Notes: generated from the sequence alone by a model not told the origin. Shown: positions 9,605 through 17,182, counted from the first letter of the stretch. The stretch is DNA of 36,564 nt from Alphaproteobacteria bacterium (GCA_018818925.1 JAHJQZ010000042.1:1-36564); one strand, 5' to 3'. Made by a program: numbers and translations.

Positions 9605-10605
9605 CGACGGTTGCGAGCGACAGCGCACCCAAGGTGCAAAAGAGACGGTTTCGGCTGGGGGTGCTCGGTCCGCTCATCGCGCTCGCCCTGCTGCTGATCC
9701 TTGGAACAGCGCTCAACGGCAATTTTCTGACCTTTGCCAACATGGCCAATATCGTGGCGCGCGCCTCGTTCATCGGCATCATCGCCATCGGCGCGACCTT
9801 TGTGATCACCTCCGGCGGGCTCGACCTGTCGGTCGGCTCGATGGCGGCCTTCACCGCCGGCATGATCATCATCATCATCAACGCCCTGGCGCCGACACTC
9901 GGTACCGGCATCGAGGTGATCGCGGTCGGCATTCTCGCCGGCCTTCTGATCGGCTCGGCCTCGGGCGCCTGCAACGGCATCCTGGTGACGGCGGGCCGGA
10001 TCGAGCCGTTCATCGTCACGCTCGGCGCCCTCGGCATTTTCCGCGCCCTTATCACCTTCCTTGCCAATGGCGGCACGCTCAACCTCAATTTCGAGGTCGG
10101 CTGGGCCTACGAGCCGGTCTATACCGGCGACATCCTCGGCATTCCGGTGCCGATCATCGTGTTCTTCGCCATCGCCATCGTCGCGGAAGTCGTCCTGAGG
10201 CGCACGACCTTCGGCCGCCATGTCGCGGCCATTGGCTCGAACGAGCAGGTGGCGCGCTATTCGGCCATCAATGTCGACCGGGTACGGCTTCTGACCTACA
10301 TCCTGCAGGGCCTGATGGTCGGCGTCGCCGCGGCGCTCTATGTGCCGAAATTCGGTTCGGCCAATTCCTCGACGGCGGTGTTGTGGGAACTGCAGGCCAT
10401 CGCCGCCGTGATCATCGGCGGCACCATGCTCAAGGGCGGTTTCGGCCGCATCTGGGGCACTGTCGTCGGCGTCGTCATCCTCGAGCTGATCGGCAACATT
10501 CTCAACCTGCAAAGTCTGATCAGCCCCTATCTCAACCAGGCGTTCCAGGGCGCCATCATCATTCTTGCCGTGCTGCTGCAACGCACTCGGACCAACCAGC
10601 GCTAG
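9601..10605 (+). CDS. sugar ABC importer permease (RbsC family)
   Basis: Inner-membrane permease of a CUT2-type sugar importer, 334 residues, with a highly hydrophobic multi-helix profile. Family landmarks are ITSGGLDLSVGSMAAFTAGM, the loop IEPFIVTLGALGIFRAL, the cytoplasmic coupling segment RRTTFGRHVAAIGSNEQVAR, and ELQAIAAVIIGGTMLKGGFG near the end. A His/Arg-poor Lys-Arg-rich N-terminus precedes the first helix. It overlaps the ATPase gene by 4 nt and is followed 53 nt later by the binding protein, so all three are probably co-transcribed under the LacI regulator. Confidence 0.95.
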   Translation: MTTVASDSAPKVQKRRFRLGVLGPLIALALLLILGTALNGNFLTFANMANIVARASFIGIIAIGATFVITSGGLDLSVGSMAAFTAGMIIIIINALAPTLGTGIEVIAVGILAGLLIGSASGACNGILVTAGRIEPFIVTLGALGIFRALITFLANGGTLNLNFEVGWAYEPVYTGDILGIPVPIIVFFAIAIVAEVVLRRTTFGRHVAAIGSNEQVARYSAINVDRVRLLTYILQGLMVGVAAALYVPKFGSANSSTAVLWELQAIAAVIIGGTMLKGGFGRIWGTVVGVVILELIGNILNLQSLISPYLNQAFQGAIIILAVLLQRTRTNQR

Positions 10606-10658
10606 GCGGCGGGCAAGTTTTCAACGCCCGAAAAGGGCAAAACCGGGAGGATAATTCC

Positions 10659-11609
10659 ATGAAGTTCGTCAAATACTCAGCAGTGGCCGTCGCCATTGCC
10701 GGCAGCCTGGGCCTTGCTGCCCCGGCTCTTGCCCAGACGGTGATCGGCGTTTCGGTTCCGACCGCCGACCATGGCTGGACGGGCGGCATCAACTTCTTCG
10801 CCCAGCAGGCGGTCGAACGCCTCGAAGCGACCTATCCGGAACTCGACTTCGTGTTCCAGTCGGCCCCCGATTCCACCAAGCAGGCCGCCGACCTCGAAGA
10901 CATGGTGACGACCCGCGGCATCGACGCCCTGGTCATTCTGCCGGGCGATCCGGACGCCATGACCGCCTCGATCAAGAAGGTCAAGGACGCGGGCAAGTGG
11001 GTGACGGTGGTCGACCGCGAGCTTTCGCAGTCCGGCATCGAGGACCTCTATGTGGCCGGCGACAATCCGGGCCTCGGCGCGGTGACCGCCGAGTACTTCA
11101 AGTCCCGTCTGCCCGACGGTGGCAAGATCGTCGTCCTGCGCGGCATGCCGATCCCGATCGACGCCCAGCGCGTCGACGCCTTCAAGGCCGGCATCGAGGG
11201 CTCGGGCATCGAGATCCTCGACGAGCAGTTCGCCAACTGGAACCGCGACGACGGCTACAAGGTCATGCAGGACTTCCTGACCAAGCATGCCGAGATCGAC
11301 GCCGTGTGGTGCCAGGACGACGATATCCTCATCGGCGTCATGAAGGCTTTGAAGGAAGCCGGGCGTGAAAACGAGATGTGGGTCGTCGGCGGCGCCGGCA
11401 TGAACCAGATCATCAAGATGGTCGGCGCCGGCTCCGAGCAGGTTCCGGTCGATGTGACCTACAACCCGAACATGATCGCGGTCGCCATCGATGTCACCGC
11501 CCTGCACTTCGTCGCCGGGCTGCAGACCAATGGCCGCTACATCATCGACTCGACCCTGGTGACGCCTGAAAACGCCGCCGAGTTCGACTACGAGGGCACC
11601 CCGTTCTAG
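10659..11609 (+). CDS. sugar ABC importer periplasmic substrate-binding protein
   Basis: Periplasmic binding protein of the RbsB-like family (316 residues) that captures the sugar for the importer. A signal peptide is evident: MKFVKYSAVAVAIAGSLGLA then APALAQ, with cleavage expected near residue 26. The mature protein starts VIGVSVPTADHGWTGGINFF, the usual first strand with ligand-contact residues, followed by TRGIDALVILPGDPDAMTAS and TVVDREL. A GGGAGG SD lies upstream of the ATG. Two hairpins follow the stop and mark the probable end of the operon. The exact sugar is not deducible. Confidence 0.95.
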   Translation: MKFVKYSAVAVAIAGSLGLAAPALAQTVIGVSVPTADHGWTGGINFFAQQAVERLEATYPELDFVFQSAPDSTKQAADLEDMVTTRGIDALVILPGDPDAMTASIKKVKDAGKWVTVVDRELSQSGIEDLYVAGDNPGLGAVTAEYFKSRLPDGGKIVVLRGMPIPIDAQRVDAFKAGIEGSGIEILDEQFANWNRDDGYKVMQDFLTKHAEIDAVWCQDDDILIGVMKALKEAGRENEMWVVGGAGMNQIIKMVGAGSEQVPVDVTYNPNMIAVAIDVTALHFVAGLQTNGRYIIDSTLVTPENAAEFDYEGTPF

Positions 11610-11628
11610 AAGAGGCAAACCGCCTCTT
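11610..11628 (+). terminator. hairpin directly after the binding-protein gene
   Basis: AAGAGGC (11610-11616) and GCCTCTT (11622-11628) form a perfect 7-bp stem with a 5-nt loop, starting right after the TAG stop. The T-tract is poor, so it may act mainly to protect the 3' end rather than terminate. Confidence 0.5.
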
Positions 11629-11653
11629 GCGTTCCTCCTGAACGTAGCGCCAG

Positions 11654-11679
11654 CGGCCGCCCCACGGGGCGGCCGTTTT
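11654..11679 (+). terminator. rho-independent terminator of the sugar importer operon
   Basis: CGGCCGCCCC and GGGGCGGCCG form a perfect 10-bp GC-only inverted repeat separated by AC, followed by TTTT. It stands 45 nt after the importer stop codon and is the best terminator candidate of the operon. Confidence 0.8.
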
Positions 11680-11727
11680 GCCTTTGCGGGTCCAGAGCGG
11701 CGCGCGTTCAAATTGAATCGCTTTGCC

Positions 11728-11850
11728 GCTCCATTTCTTGTTGTCGCATCGCTTGATGCGCAAAACCGGTTCCTGACTTTGCGCACGATGCTCCATTTCT
11801 TGTTGTCGCATCGTTTCCGCGCAAAACCGGTTCCTGACTTTGCCCACGAT
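11728..11850. repeat. tandem pair of ~62-bp repeat units with AACCGGTT core
   Basis: Two head-to-tail units (11728-11789 and 11790-11850) are almost identical. Each starts GCTCCATTTCTTGTTGTCGC, passes through GCGCAAAACCGGTTCCTGAC and ends at CACGAT; the start of a third copy (GCTCC) follows. The AACCGGTT core is palindromic, and the GCAAAACCGGTT...GATGCTC sequence resembles an interspersed rhizobial palindromic element. It is not CRISPR-like, because there are no variable spacers. Nothing else was recognised in 11680-12026. Confidence 0.85.
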
Positions 11851-12026
11851 GCTCCGGCGCGATCATCCGCCCGCTTGCGTCACAAGGCCGCGCCGGCCCC
11901 CGGCTTTGCCGGATATGGCAAACGGCGATAAAGCCACAGGCCCTGGTCAAGTCTTTGCGACCTGCCGAAAACGATGCTGCCGCCGGGTGATCGCGGCGGC
12001 CTGCCGGAGACCAAGTCAAAGGACGG

Positions 12027-12923
12027 ATGATGATTTCAAAAGCACTCTGCCTGATTTTTGTCGCCGTGGTCGGACTCCTCGCTTCGGGTCCGGCCCTTGC
12101 GGCGAAATTCACGCTGCACAAGAACCTCGCTTACGCCGCCCATTCCGAACGCAACGTACTCGATCTGTATCTGCCCGAGGGCGTCGATACGCCGCCGATG
12201 CTGATGTGGATTCACGGTGGCGGCTGGTCCGAGGGCAGCAAGGACGGGCCGGTCGGCCTGATGAGCTTTCTCGACGCCGGCATCGGCGTCGCCGCGATGA
12301 ACTACCGGTTCTGCCCCGATGCCGTGTGGCCGGCCCAGCTCGAGGACATGCGGGACGCCTTCGCCTTCCTGCGCGGACATGCCGAGGAATACGGCTATGA
12401 CGGCACGCGACTGGCCGTGATGGGGCATTCGGCCGGCGGCCAGCTTGCTTCTGTCGCCGGGCTGGCCTTCGCCGCCGATCCGGAAACCCGCCTCATGGCC
12501 GCCGTGGTCTATGCCGGACCAAGCGATTTTGCCGCCGACGAAGCGGACCGCGTGGCCTTTGCCGCGGCGACGGGGCTGTCGCGTCCGCCACCCGCCATGG
12601 CAAGCCGGTCGGAGGCCTGCCTGATTGGCGGGCCGGTCGCGGACAATTCCGACCAGGCCTGGCGCGCGAGTCCGCTCTCCTATCTTGCAGAGCTTCCGGT
12701 CGATGCCGAACTTCCGGCCTTCCTTATCCTGCAGGGCGCGCGCGACACCGTGGTCGTGCCTGGACAGGCGGGTCGGCTGTTCGACGCCCTTCTGGCCAGG
12801 GCGCCGAAGGCCGAGCTCGAATTCATGCTGGTGCCCAATGCCGGGCACGAAGGGATCAGGCTGGAAAACGCGGCACGAATGGATCTTGTGGCCGCGTTCC
12901 TCCGGCGCAATTTCGACCAATAG
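12027..12923 (+). CDS. secreted alpha/beta hydrolase (HSL-like esterase)
   Basis: A 298-residue alpha/beta-hydrolase with an N-terminal signal peptide (hydrophobic from about residue 4 to 24, ALA cleavage site near 26), so it acts in the periplasm or outside. The oxyanion-hole motif HGGG is at 63-66. The nucleophile elbow GHSAGG places Ser135, and the remaining triad fits Asp240 in QGARDTVV and His274 in NAGHEG. This arrangement is typical of the hormone-sensitive-lipase/carboxylesterase group; the substrate is unknown. A second ATG immediately follows the first, and either could be used (AAAGGAC upstream). It stands alone, convergent with the DUF1127 gene. Confidence 0.88.
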   Translation: MMISKALCLIFVAVVGLLASGPALAAKFTLHKNLAYAAHSERNVLDLYLPEGVDTPPMLMWIHGGGWSEGSKDGPVGLMSFLDAGIGVAAMNYRFCPDAVWPAQLEDMRDAFAFLRGHAEEYGYDGTRLAVMGHSAGGQLASVAGLAFAADPETRLMAAVVYAGPSDFAADEADRVAFAAATGLSRPPPAMASRSEACLIGGPVADNSDQAWRASPLSYLAELPVDAELPAFLILQGARDTVVVPGQAGRLFDALLARAPKAELEFMLVPNAGHEGIRLENAARMDLVAAFLRRNFDQ

Positions 12924-12943
12924 GCCGCATGGCCGTGGTCACG

Positions 12944-12980
12944 AAAAAAAGGCGCCGCACGCCCATCGGGGCTGCGGCGC
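12944..12980 (-). terminator. rho-independent terminator of the DUF1127 gene
   Basis: On the minus strand, GCGCCGCA and TGCGGCGC (8-bp perfect stem, 12952-12959 with 12973-12980) are followed by seven Ts (the AAAAAAA at 12944-12950). It ends the minus-strand DUF1127 transcript about 70 nt after its stop codon. Confidence 0.85.
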
Positions 12981-13052
12981 AGTCGGGTCTGGAAACACGT
13001 CAATTCGGGCGAACCGACGCGAGGTACCGGCGGCGCGAGCCGCCGGATGGGA

Positions 13053-13235
13053 TCAACGCATCCAGGATGCGGCGCGCTCGGCGGCGCGGGCGTGCAGGAA
13101 ACTGGCACTGCGGCGGGAATGACGTGCTTCATAAAGGTCGTCGCGCGAAAGCCCGAGATCGCACAGGAGGTGGTCGTCCAGCGAGGACAGCTCCTTGACG
13201 GTATTGGACGCGAACAAACGCATGAAGAAAGACAT
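13053..13235 (-). CDS. DUF1127-family small protein
   Basis: A 60-residue protein carrying the DUF1127 (YjiS-like) motif: ELSSLDDHLLCDLGLSRDDL followed by YEARHSRR. The N-terminus MSFFMRLFASNTVKELSSLD is typical of rhizobial members. The start has an ideal SD (GGAGGG, about 5 nt spacing), and a strong terminator follows, so this is a well-expressed single gene. Members of this family are Arg-rich small proteins; some influence RNA turnover and phosphate or carbon metabolism in Agrobacterium. It is divergent from the LysR gene, which probably controls it. A plus-strand open frame over the same DNA is a shadow. Confidence 0.9.
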   Translation of the reverse strand: MSFFMRLFASNTVKELSSLDDHLLCDLGLSRDDLYEARHSRRSASFLHARAAERAASWMR

Positions 13236-13361
13236 TTTTCCCTCCGTTCGGGGCGGCGCCCCAGGCTGCGAATCAGCGTGGACCCGCCATCAGATCGTTG
13301 TGTTGGACTTGAAATAGGGACTTGCGCTTCATCATTCAAACAAATAGATATCATTGACTCC

Positions 13362-13376
13362 ATAAAATTTGGTTAT
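13362..13376. promoter_or_regulatory. possible LysR-type binding site
   Basis: ATAA-N7-TTAT, a 15-bp interrupted dyad of the T-N11-A type expected for LysR regulators, lies in the AT-rich spacer 30 nt before the LysR start and about 130 nt before the divergent DUF1127 start. Judged by position and symmetry only. Confidence 0.4.
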
Positions 13377-13406
13377 TCGACTGCGTAAAAAAACAGCGAA
13401 CTGATC

Positions 13407-14306
13407 ATGACAGCGCCACTTGACCTCGACCAACTGCAGAGTTTTTGCGTGATTGCCGATTGCGGCAGCTTCACGGAGGCGGCACGCCGCGTACACAAGA
13501 CGCAGTCGGCGGTGTCGATGCAGATCAAGCGGCTCGAGGAACGCCTCGGCAAGACGCTGCTCAGCCGCGAGGGGCGGACGGTGTCGCTGACGGCCGAGGG
13601 CGAGGCCGTCTACACGCGGGCGCGGCGCATGCTCAGGCTCAATGCCGAGATCATCGATTTCTTCAACGACGAGGATCTGGCCGGCAATATCCGCTTCGGC
13701 GTGCCCGACGACTACGCCGTCAAGCTGTTGCCGATCATCCTGTCGAGCTTCCAGAAGACCCATCCGCGCATCACCGTCGACGTGCGGTGCCTGGCCTCGG
13801 AAGACCTGCTCGACGGCATGAGCTCGGGCCGGTTCGACCTCATCGTCTTCACGCAAGGCACGAGCCACGAATTCGGCGAGCTGTTCCGCACCGAGCGCAT
13901 GTTCTGGGTCACCGCGCCGGAAGGCACGGCGCTGCACCAGGACCCGCTGCCGCTGGCCTGCGGCACCAAGCGCTGCTTCTGGCGGGCCGGCGCGGTCGAC
14001 GCGCTGGCGCGGGTCGGGATCGACTACCGCATCGCCTATACCTCGTCCAACGCCACGGCCATCATCGGCGCCGTGATGTCGGATCTCGCCGTCGGCTATC
14101 TGCCGGAAAGCGCCTTGCAGCCGGGCATGAAGGTGATCACGCAGGCGGACAAGTTCCCCCTGCCCCACCTCAACGACGCCCAGATCGCCCTGATGCGCGG
14201 TTCGCATGCCTATGGCGGCATCTACGACGCGCTGGCCAACCACATCATTTCCGAGATGGGCAATCTCGACAGCCACGAGTCGCTGTCGAGCTTTGCGGCG
14301 GAATAG
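13407..14306 (+). CDS. LysR-family regulator, LsrB/VtlR-like
   Basis: A 299-residue LysR-type regulator. The N-terminal winged helix-turn-helix spans about residues 6-65: LDLDQLQSFCVIADCGSFTE, then AARRVHKTQSAVSMQIKRLE. The effector domain begins near GNIRFGVPDDYAVKLLPIIL. The N-terminal wording (LDLDQLQ...KTQSAVSMQIKRLEERLGK) closely resembles LsrB of Sinorhizobium and VtlR of Brucella as I remember them. VtlR activates small DUF1127 genes and an AbcR small RNA, and a DUF1127 gene is divergent here, which fits. I found no convincing AbcR-like RNA in the 171-nt spacer. Family assignment is secure; the LsrB/VtlR subgroup is an inference. Confidence 0.93.
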   Translation: MTAPLDLDQLQSFCVIADCGSFTEAARRVHKTQSAVSMQIKRLEERLGKTLLSREGRTVSLTAEGEAVYTRARRMLRLNAEIIDFFNDEDLAGNIRFGVPDDYAVKLLPIILSSFQKTHPRITVDVRCLASEDLLDGMSSGRFDLIVFTQGTSHEFGELFRTERMFWVTAPEGTALHQDPLPLACGTKRCFWRAGAVDALARVGIDYRIAYTSSNATAIIGAVMSDLAVGYLPESALQPGMKVITQADKFPLPHLNDAQIALMRGSHAYGGIYDALANHIISEMGNLDSHESLSSFAAE

Positions 14307-14354
14307 GCGGCCCTCGCCAAAGCCTGTCATCTATTGACGGAAGCAGCGCCCTTG

Positions 14355-14585
14355 CTTGCCTCCCCCTTGCGGGGAGGGCAATCGCACATGGCTGCGCAGC
14401 CCCCCTCATCCGGCGCTTCGCGCCACCTTCTCCCGCAAGGGGAGAAGGAAAGAATGCGGCAAGGTCTGCCGTAGTCCCCCTCTCCCTTGACGGGAGAGGG
14501 TGCCCGAAGGGCGGGTGAGGGTGGAGCCACACGGCACACCGTTGCCATATGCGATTGCCCTCCCCGTCAAAGGGGAGGGAAGCGT
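14355..14585. repeat. large composite palindromic element
   Basis: Most of the gap between the LysR and MarR genes is a nested inverted repeat. The outer arms at 14374-14391 and 14545-14562 are 18 bp with one mismatch (GAGGGCAATCGCACATGG against the complement of CCATATGCGATTGCCCTC). Outside and inside them lie hairpins of the form CTCCCCTTGCGGGGAG, CCTTCTCCCGCAAGGGGAGAAGG-like and CCCTCTCCCTTGACGGGAGAGGG-like. The GGGTGAGG motif shared with 6012-6150 shows common ancestry. No gene is visible in 14307-14614. Confidence 0.85.
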
Positions 14586-14614
14586 GTGGCGATTCCATGA
14601 GAAAATAACCGGCT

Positions 14615-15241
14615 CTAGCGCCTGCCCGAGGGAATGTCCGGCGGCGGTTCGTTCCAGGCGGCGGCCATCTCGGCCATGATCGCGCCGCGTTCGCGGCCGA
14701 CGCGGGCGGCGAAGTTCTTGGCCGCGCGCAGCCGTTCGACGGGATCACGAGCCTGGGGGTCAACATAGTCGCGCAAGAAGTCCGCCAGCACGGCGTTGAG
14801 ACGGGCGCCGGTGTGCAGGAACCTGGCGATCAGTTCCAGCTGCTCGATGGCGAGCGCACCCATGCCGGCGTCGCTGATTTCGTCAATCCGGCGATAAACT
14901 GCGTCGGTGATCGCCTCGGCCAGTTCGGTCAGCTCGACAAAGACCTTGCGGCGGTCCGCCGCATCGCGGATGCGACGGAGATAGCCGGCCATCTCCAGCC
15001 GGTCGATCACGGCGGTGACGGCACCGGTCGTCAGCCCTGATTGCCGCGCCAGTTCTCCTGCCGTTATCTGACCGAGCCTTTGGACAATATCCAGACACCG
15101 CCCGTCGGTGCGGTTGATGCCGAGCAGGTCGGCAAAGGCCTCGTCCATCCTGTCGTTGGCCGTCTGCGATTGCCGGATCGCCGCGACCAGCCGATCAAGG
15201 GCTTCCCGTTTTTCTCTTGACATGTGAATATCTTGACTCAT
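14615..15241 (-). CDS. MarR-family transcriptional regulator
   Basis: A 208-residue MarR-type winged-helix regulator. The DNA-binding core reads LGQITAGELARQSGLTTGAV then TAVIDRLEMAGYLRRIRDAA and DRRKVFVELT (about residues 57-107), the classical recognition helix and DR-rich wing. It is divergent from a two-gene ABC exporter with only 22 nt between start codons, so it most likely controls that operon and itself. The ATG at 15241 lies inside an operator-like palindrome and has no SD. The ATG at 15223 is an alternative start that would free the site, also without a clear SD. A leaderless transcript is possible. Confidence 0.92.
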   Translation of the reverse strand: MSQDIHMSREKREALDRLVAAIRQSQTANDRMDEAFADLLGINRTDGRCLDIVQRLGQITAGELARQSGLTTGAVTAVIDRLEMAGYLRRIRDAADRRKVFVELTELAEAITDAVYRRIDEISDAGMGALAIEQLELIARFLHTGARLNAVLADFLRDYVDPQARDPVERLRAAKNFAARVGRERGAIMAEMAAAWNEPPPDIPSGRR

Positions 15242-15248
15242 AAGATAT
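15228..15248. promoter_or_regulatory. MarR-type operator between divergent genes
   Basis: ATATCTT (15228-15234) and AAGATAT (15242-15248) form a perfect 7-bp inverted repeat with a 7-bp spacer, the size and AT-rich make-up typical of MarR-family operators. It overlaps the first codons of the marR gene and is 16 nt from the exporter ATG. Confidence 0.75.
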
Positions 15249-15263
15249 CAGCATACTGAAATA

Positions 15264-16250
15264 ATGGCGCAACGCAAGATGATTGAGACGCTTTCTCAGA
15301 ACATGATCGAGGCGCATGGCCTCAAGCGCACATTCCGGGCCCGTGGCAAGAACATCGAGGCCGTTCGCGGCATCGACCTGACGGTTGCAGCCGGCGAGAT
15401 CGTCGGCTTCCTCGGCCCGAATGGCGCTGGCAAGACGACGACGCTCAAGATGCTGACGACGCTTCTGGAACCGAGCGATGGCGAAGCAATTGTCGCCGGC
15501 TGCGATCTGCGGCGCGACCCGCGCGGCGTGCGGCGGCGCATCGGCTATGTCGCCCAGGGCGGCACCACCGCCGGCATCGCCAGGGCCGGCCTTGAAATCA
15601 CTTCGCAGGCCGAGCTGTTCGGCCTTACCCCGAAACAGGCGCGCCAACGCGGCGAGGAGCTCCTGTCGGCGCTCGATCTCGAAGACGTATGGGACCGCAA
15701 ATGCGAATCGCTGTCGGGTGGACAGCGCCGGCGGCTCGACATCGTCATGGGCCTGATCCACCGGCCGCAGCTTGTCTTTCTCGACGAGCCCTCGACCGGT
15801 CTCGACCCGCAGTCGCGCGCCAATCTGTGGCACCACATCAGAAAACTCAGGGACCAGTTCGGCACGACGGTGTTCCTGACGACCCACTACATGGATGAGG
15901 CGGATTCGCTTTCCGACCGGCTGCTGATCATCGACCACGGCGTCATCGTCGGCGAAGGCACCTCCGCCGCGCTCAAAGCGCGCGTTTCGGGCGATTCGCT
16001 GACCTTCACCCTGCGCGACGGCGAGCAGGCCGCCAGGGCCGCCGACATCGCCAACACGCTCGCCGGCGTCGCCAATATCGTCACCGAAGCCAATGTGCTG
16101 CACTATCAGATCCCGAAGGGGGCAATCGTGCTGCCCGTCTATCTCAGGCAGCTGACCCAGGCCGGGATCGAGCCCATCGGCGCCGAGATCGCCCGCCCGA
16201 CCCTCGATGACGTCTTTTTGACCCTGACCGGCAGAACCCTGAGAGACTGA
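15264..16250 (+). CDS. ABC-2 type exporter ATP-binding protein (DrrA/daunorubicin-resistance type)
   Basis: A 328-residue ATPase of the multidrug/antibiotic exporter group. Walker A GPNGAGKTT is at about 51-59, the Q-loop region at GYVAQGGTT, signature LSGGQRRRLDIVMGL at about 150, and Walker B VFLDEPSTGLDPQSR at about 170. The H-loop reads VFLTTHYMDEAD. The long C-terminal extension ending RPTLDDVFLTLTGRTLRD is the DrrA-type tail. Several in-frame ATGs are clustered (15264, 15279, 15303) without a clear SD; the first is given. The permease follows after a repeat-filled 167-nt gap. Export substrate unknown; local MarR control suggests a toxic compound. Confidence 0.93.
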   Translation: MAQRKMIETLSQNMIEAHGLKRTFRARGKNIEAVRGIDLTVAAGEIVGFLGPNGAGKTTTLKMLTTLLEPSDGEAIVAGCDLRRDPRGVRRRIGYVAQGGTTAGIARAGLEITSQAELFGLTPKQARQRGEELLSALDLEDVWDRKCESLSGGQRRRLDIVMGLIHRPQLVFLDEPSTGLDPQSRANLWHHIRKLRDQFGTTVFLTTHYMDEADSLSDRLLIIDHGVIVGEGTSAALKARVSGDSLTFTLRDGEQAARAADIANTLAGVANIVTEANVLHYQIPKGAIVLPVYLRQLTQAGIEPIGAEIARPTLDDVFLTLTGRTLRD

Positions 16251-16280
16251 CGCATGCCGAATGAAGCGAAACCAGCCGCC

Positions 16281-16382
16281 GTCATTGCGAGCGCCCAAGG
16301 GGCGCGCGGCAATCCAGAATGCCTCGAACCCAGGCGCTTGCTGCATTCTGGATTGCTTCGTCGCTTCGCTCCTCACAATGAC
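16281..16382. repeat. ~100-bp palindromic element, copy 1 (GTCATTGCGAGC type)
   Basis: Terminal inverted repeats GTCATTGCGAGC (16281-16292) and GCTCCTCACAATGAC (16368-16382) flank an inner pair GGCAATCCAGAATG and CATTCTGGATTGC, with TTCGTCGCTTCGCTCC near the right end. A second copy lies at 29994-30094. It sits inside the exporter operon, ending 36 nt before the permease ATG. The structure is that of a small non-autonomous palindromic element seen in many proteobacteria. Confidence 0.9.
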
Positions 16383-16417
16383 GTATGCGTCGCACCATCG
16401 CCCCTCAGGGAGTGCCA

Positions 16418-17182
16418 ATGATGACCTTTTTCCGCGACTCCTGGATCGTTTTCAAACGCGCCATCATCATCTCCTCGCAAAACCCGCTCTGGATCGTCAT
16501 CGGGCTGTTGCAGCCGATCCTTTATCTCGCCCTGTTCGGGCCGCTGCTGACGCAGATGGCCGGCATGCCGGGCTTTCCGCCGGGTAATGCCTGGCTGGTC
16601 TTCGTGCCCGGCCTTCTCGTCCAGCTCGGCATTTTCGGCGGCGCCTTTGTCGGCTTCGCCATCATCTACGAATGGCGTTCGGGCGTCATCGACCGGCAGA
16701 TGGTGTCGCCGGCCAGCCGGGCGGCGCTGATTGTCGGGCGGGTGATGCGCGACATCGTCGTCTTGTTCATCCAGGGCTGCCTGTTGAGCGGCGCGGCCTT
16801 CCTGTTCGGGCTCGCGGTGCCACTGCATGCCCTGGCGCTCGGCCTGTTGCTCATGGTGCTGCTCGGCGCCTCGTTTTCGGCCCTGAGCTATGCCGCCGGG
16901 CTGGCGCTCAAGTCCGAGGACAGCTTCGCCCCGATCGTCAACACCTTCGCCCTGCCGATCCTTTTGCTCTCCGGCATCCTGTTGCCGATGAGCCTGGCGC
17001 CGGGCTGGCTGCAGGTGCTTTCGGACCTCAATCCGTTCAAGCACATGGTGACGGCGCTGCGCTTCGTCTTCCGCGACGAGATCTGGAACGGGACGGTGCT
17101 CTTGGGCTTCGGGCTGGCGGTGGCGCTGCTGGTGCTGTCGGCCTGGGTCGGCACGCGGGTCTTTGAGCGGCAGACGAAGTAG
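16418..17182 (+). CDS. ABC-2 type exporter permease
   Basis: A 254-residue membrane permease of the ABC-2 transporter family, partner of the upstream ATPase. It opens MMTFFRDSWIVFKRAIIISS, contains about six hydrophobic helices, and has the family motif around FAPIVNTFALPILLLSGILL then PMSLAPGWLQVLSDLNPFKH. The ATG at 16418 (or the adjacent 16421) is chosen because CAGGGAGTG lies upstream; an ATG at 16385 falls at the edge of the repeat and has no SD. The stop is 21 nt from the convergent GNAT gene; the short hairpin there is too weak to call a terminator. Confidence 0.93.
   Translation: MMTFFRDSWIVFKRAIIISSQNPLWIVIGLLQPILYLALFGPLLTQMAGMPGFPPGNAWLVFVPGLLVQLGIFGGAFVGFAIIYEWRSGVIDRQMVSPASRAALIVGRVMRDIVVLFIQGCLLSGAAFLFGLAVPLHALALGLLLMVLLGASFSALSYAAGLALKSEDSFAPIVNTFALPILLLSGILLPMSLAPGWLQVLSDLNPFKHMVTALRFVFRDEIWNGTVLLGFGLAVALLVLSAWVGTRVFERQTK

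Noticed and set aside
9534-11609. A plus-strand frame joining permease-region sequence to the binding protein
   Set aside because: The part before 10659 is an out-of-frame reading of the permease gene; the binding protein has its own ATG, SD and signal peptide.
11728-11850. Possible CRISPR array
   Set aside because: Only two adjoining, full-length identical units, no spacers of unique sequence and no cas genes.
12929-13198. Plus-strand 89-codon frame
   Set aside because: It overlaps the DUF1127 gene on the other strand, runs over the DUF1127 terminator, and has no recognisable features.
13236-13406. AbcR-like small RNA expected beside a VtlR-like regulator
   Set aside because: No terminator hairpin with T-tract and no clear paired stems or CU-rich seed in the spacer apart from the DUF1127 ribosome binding site.
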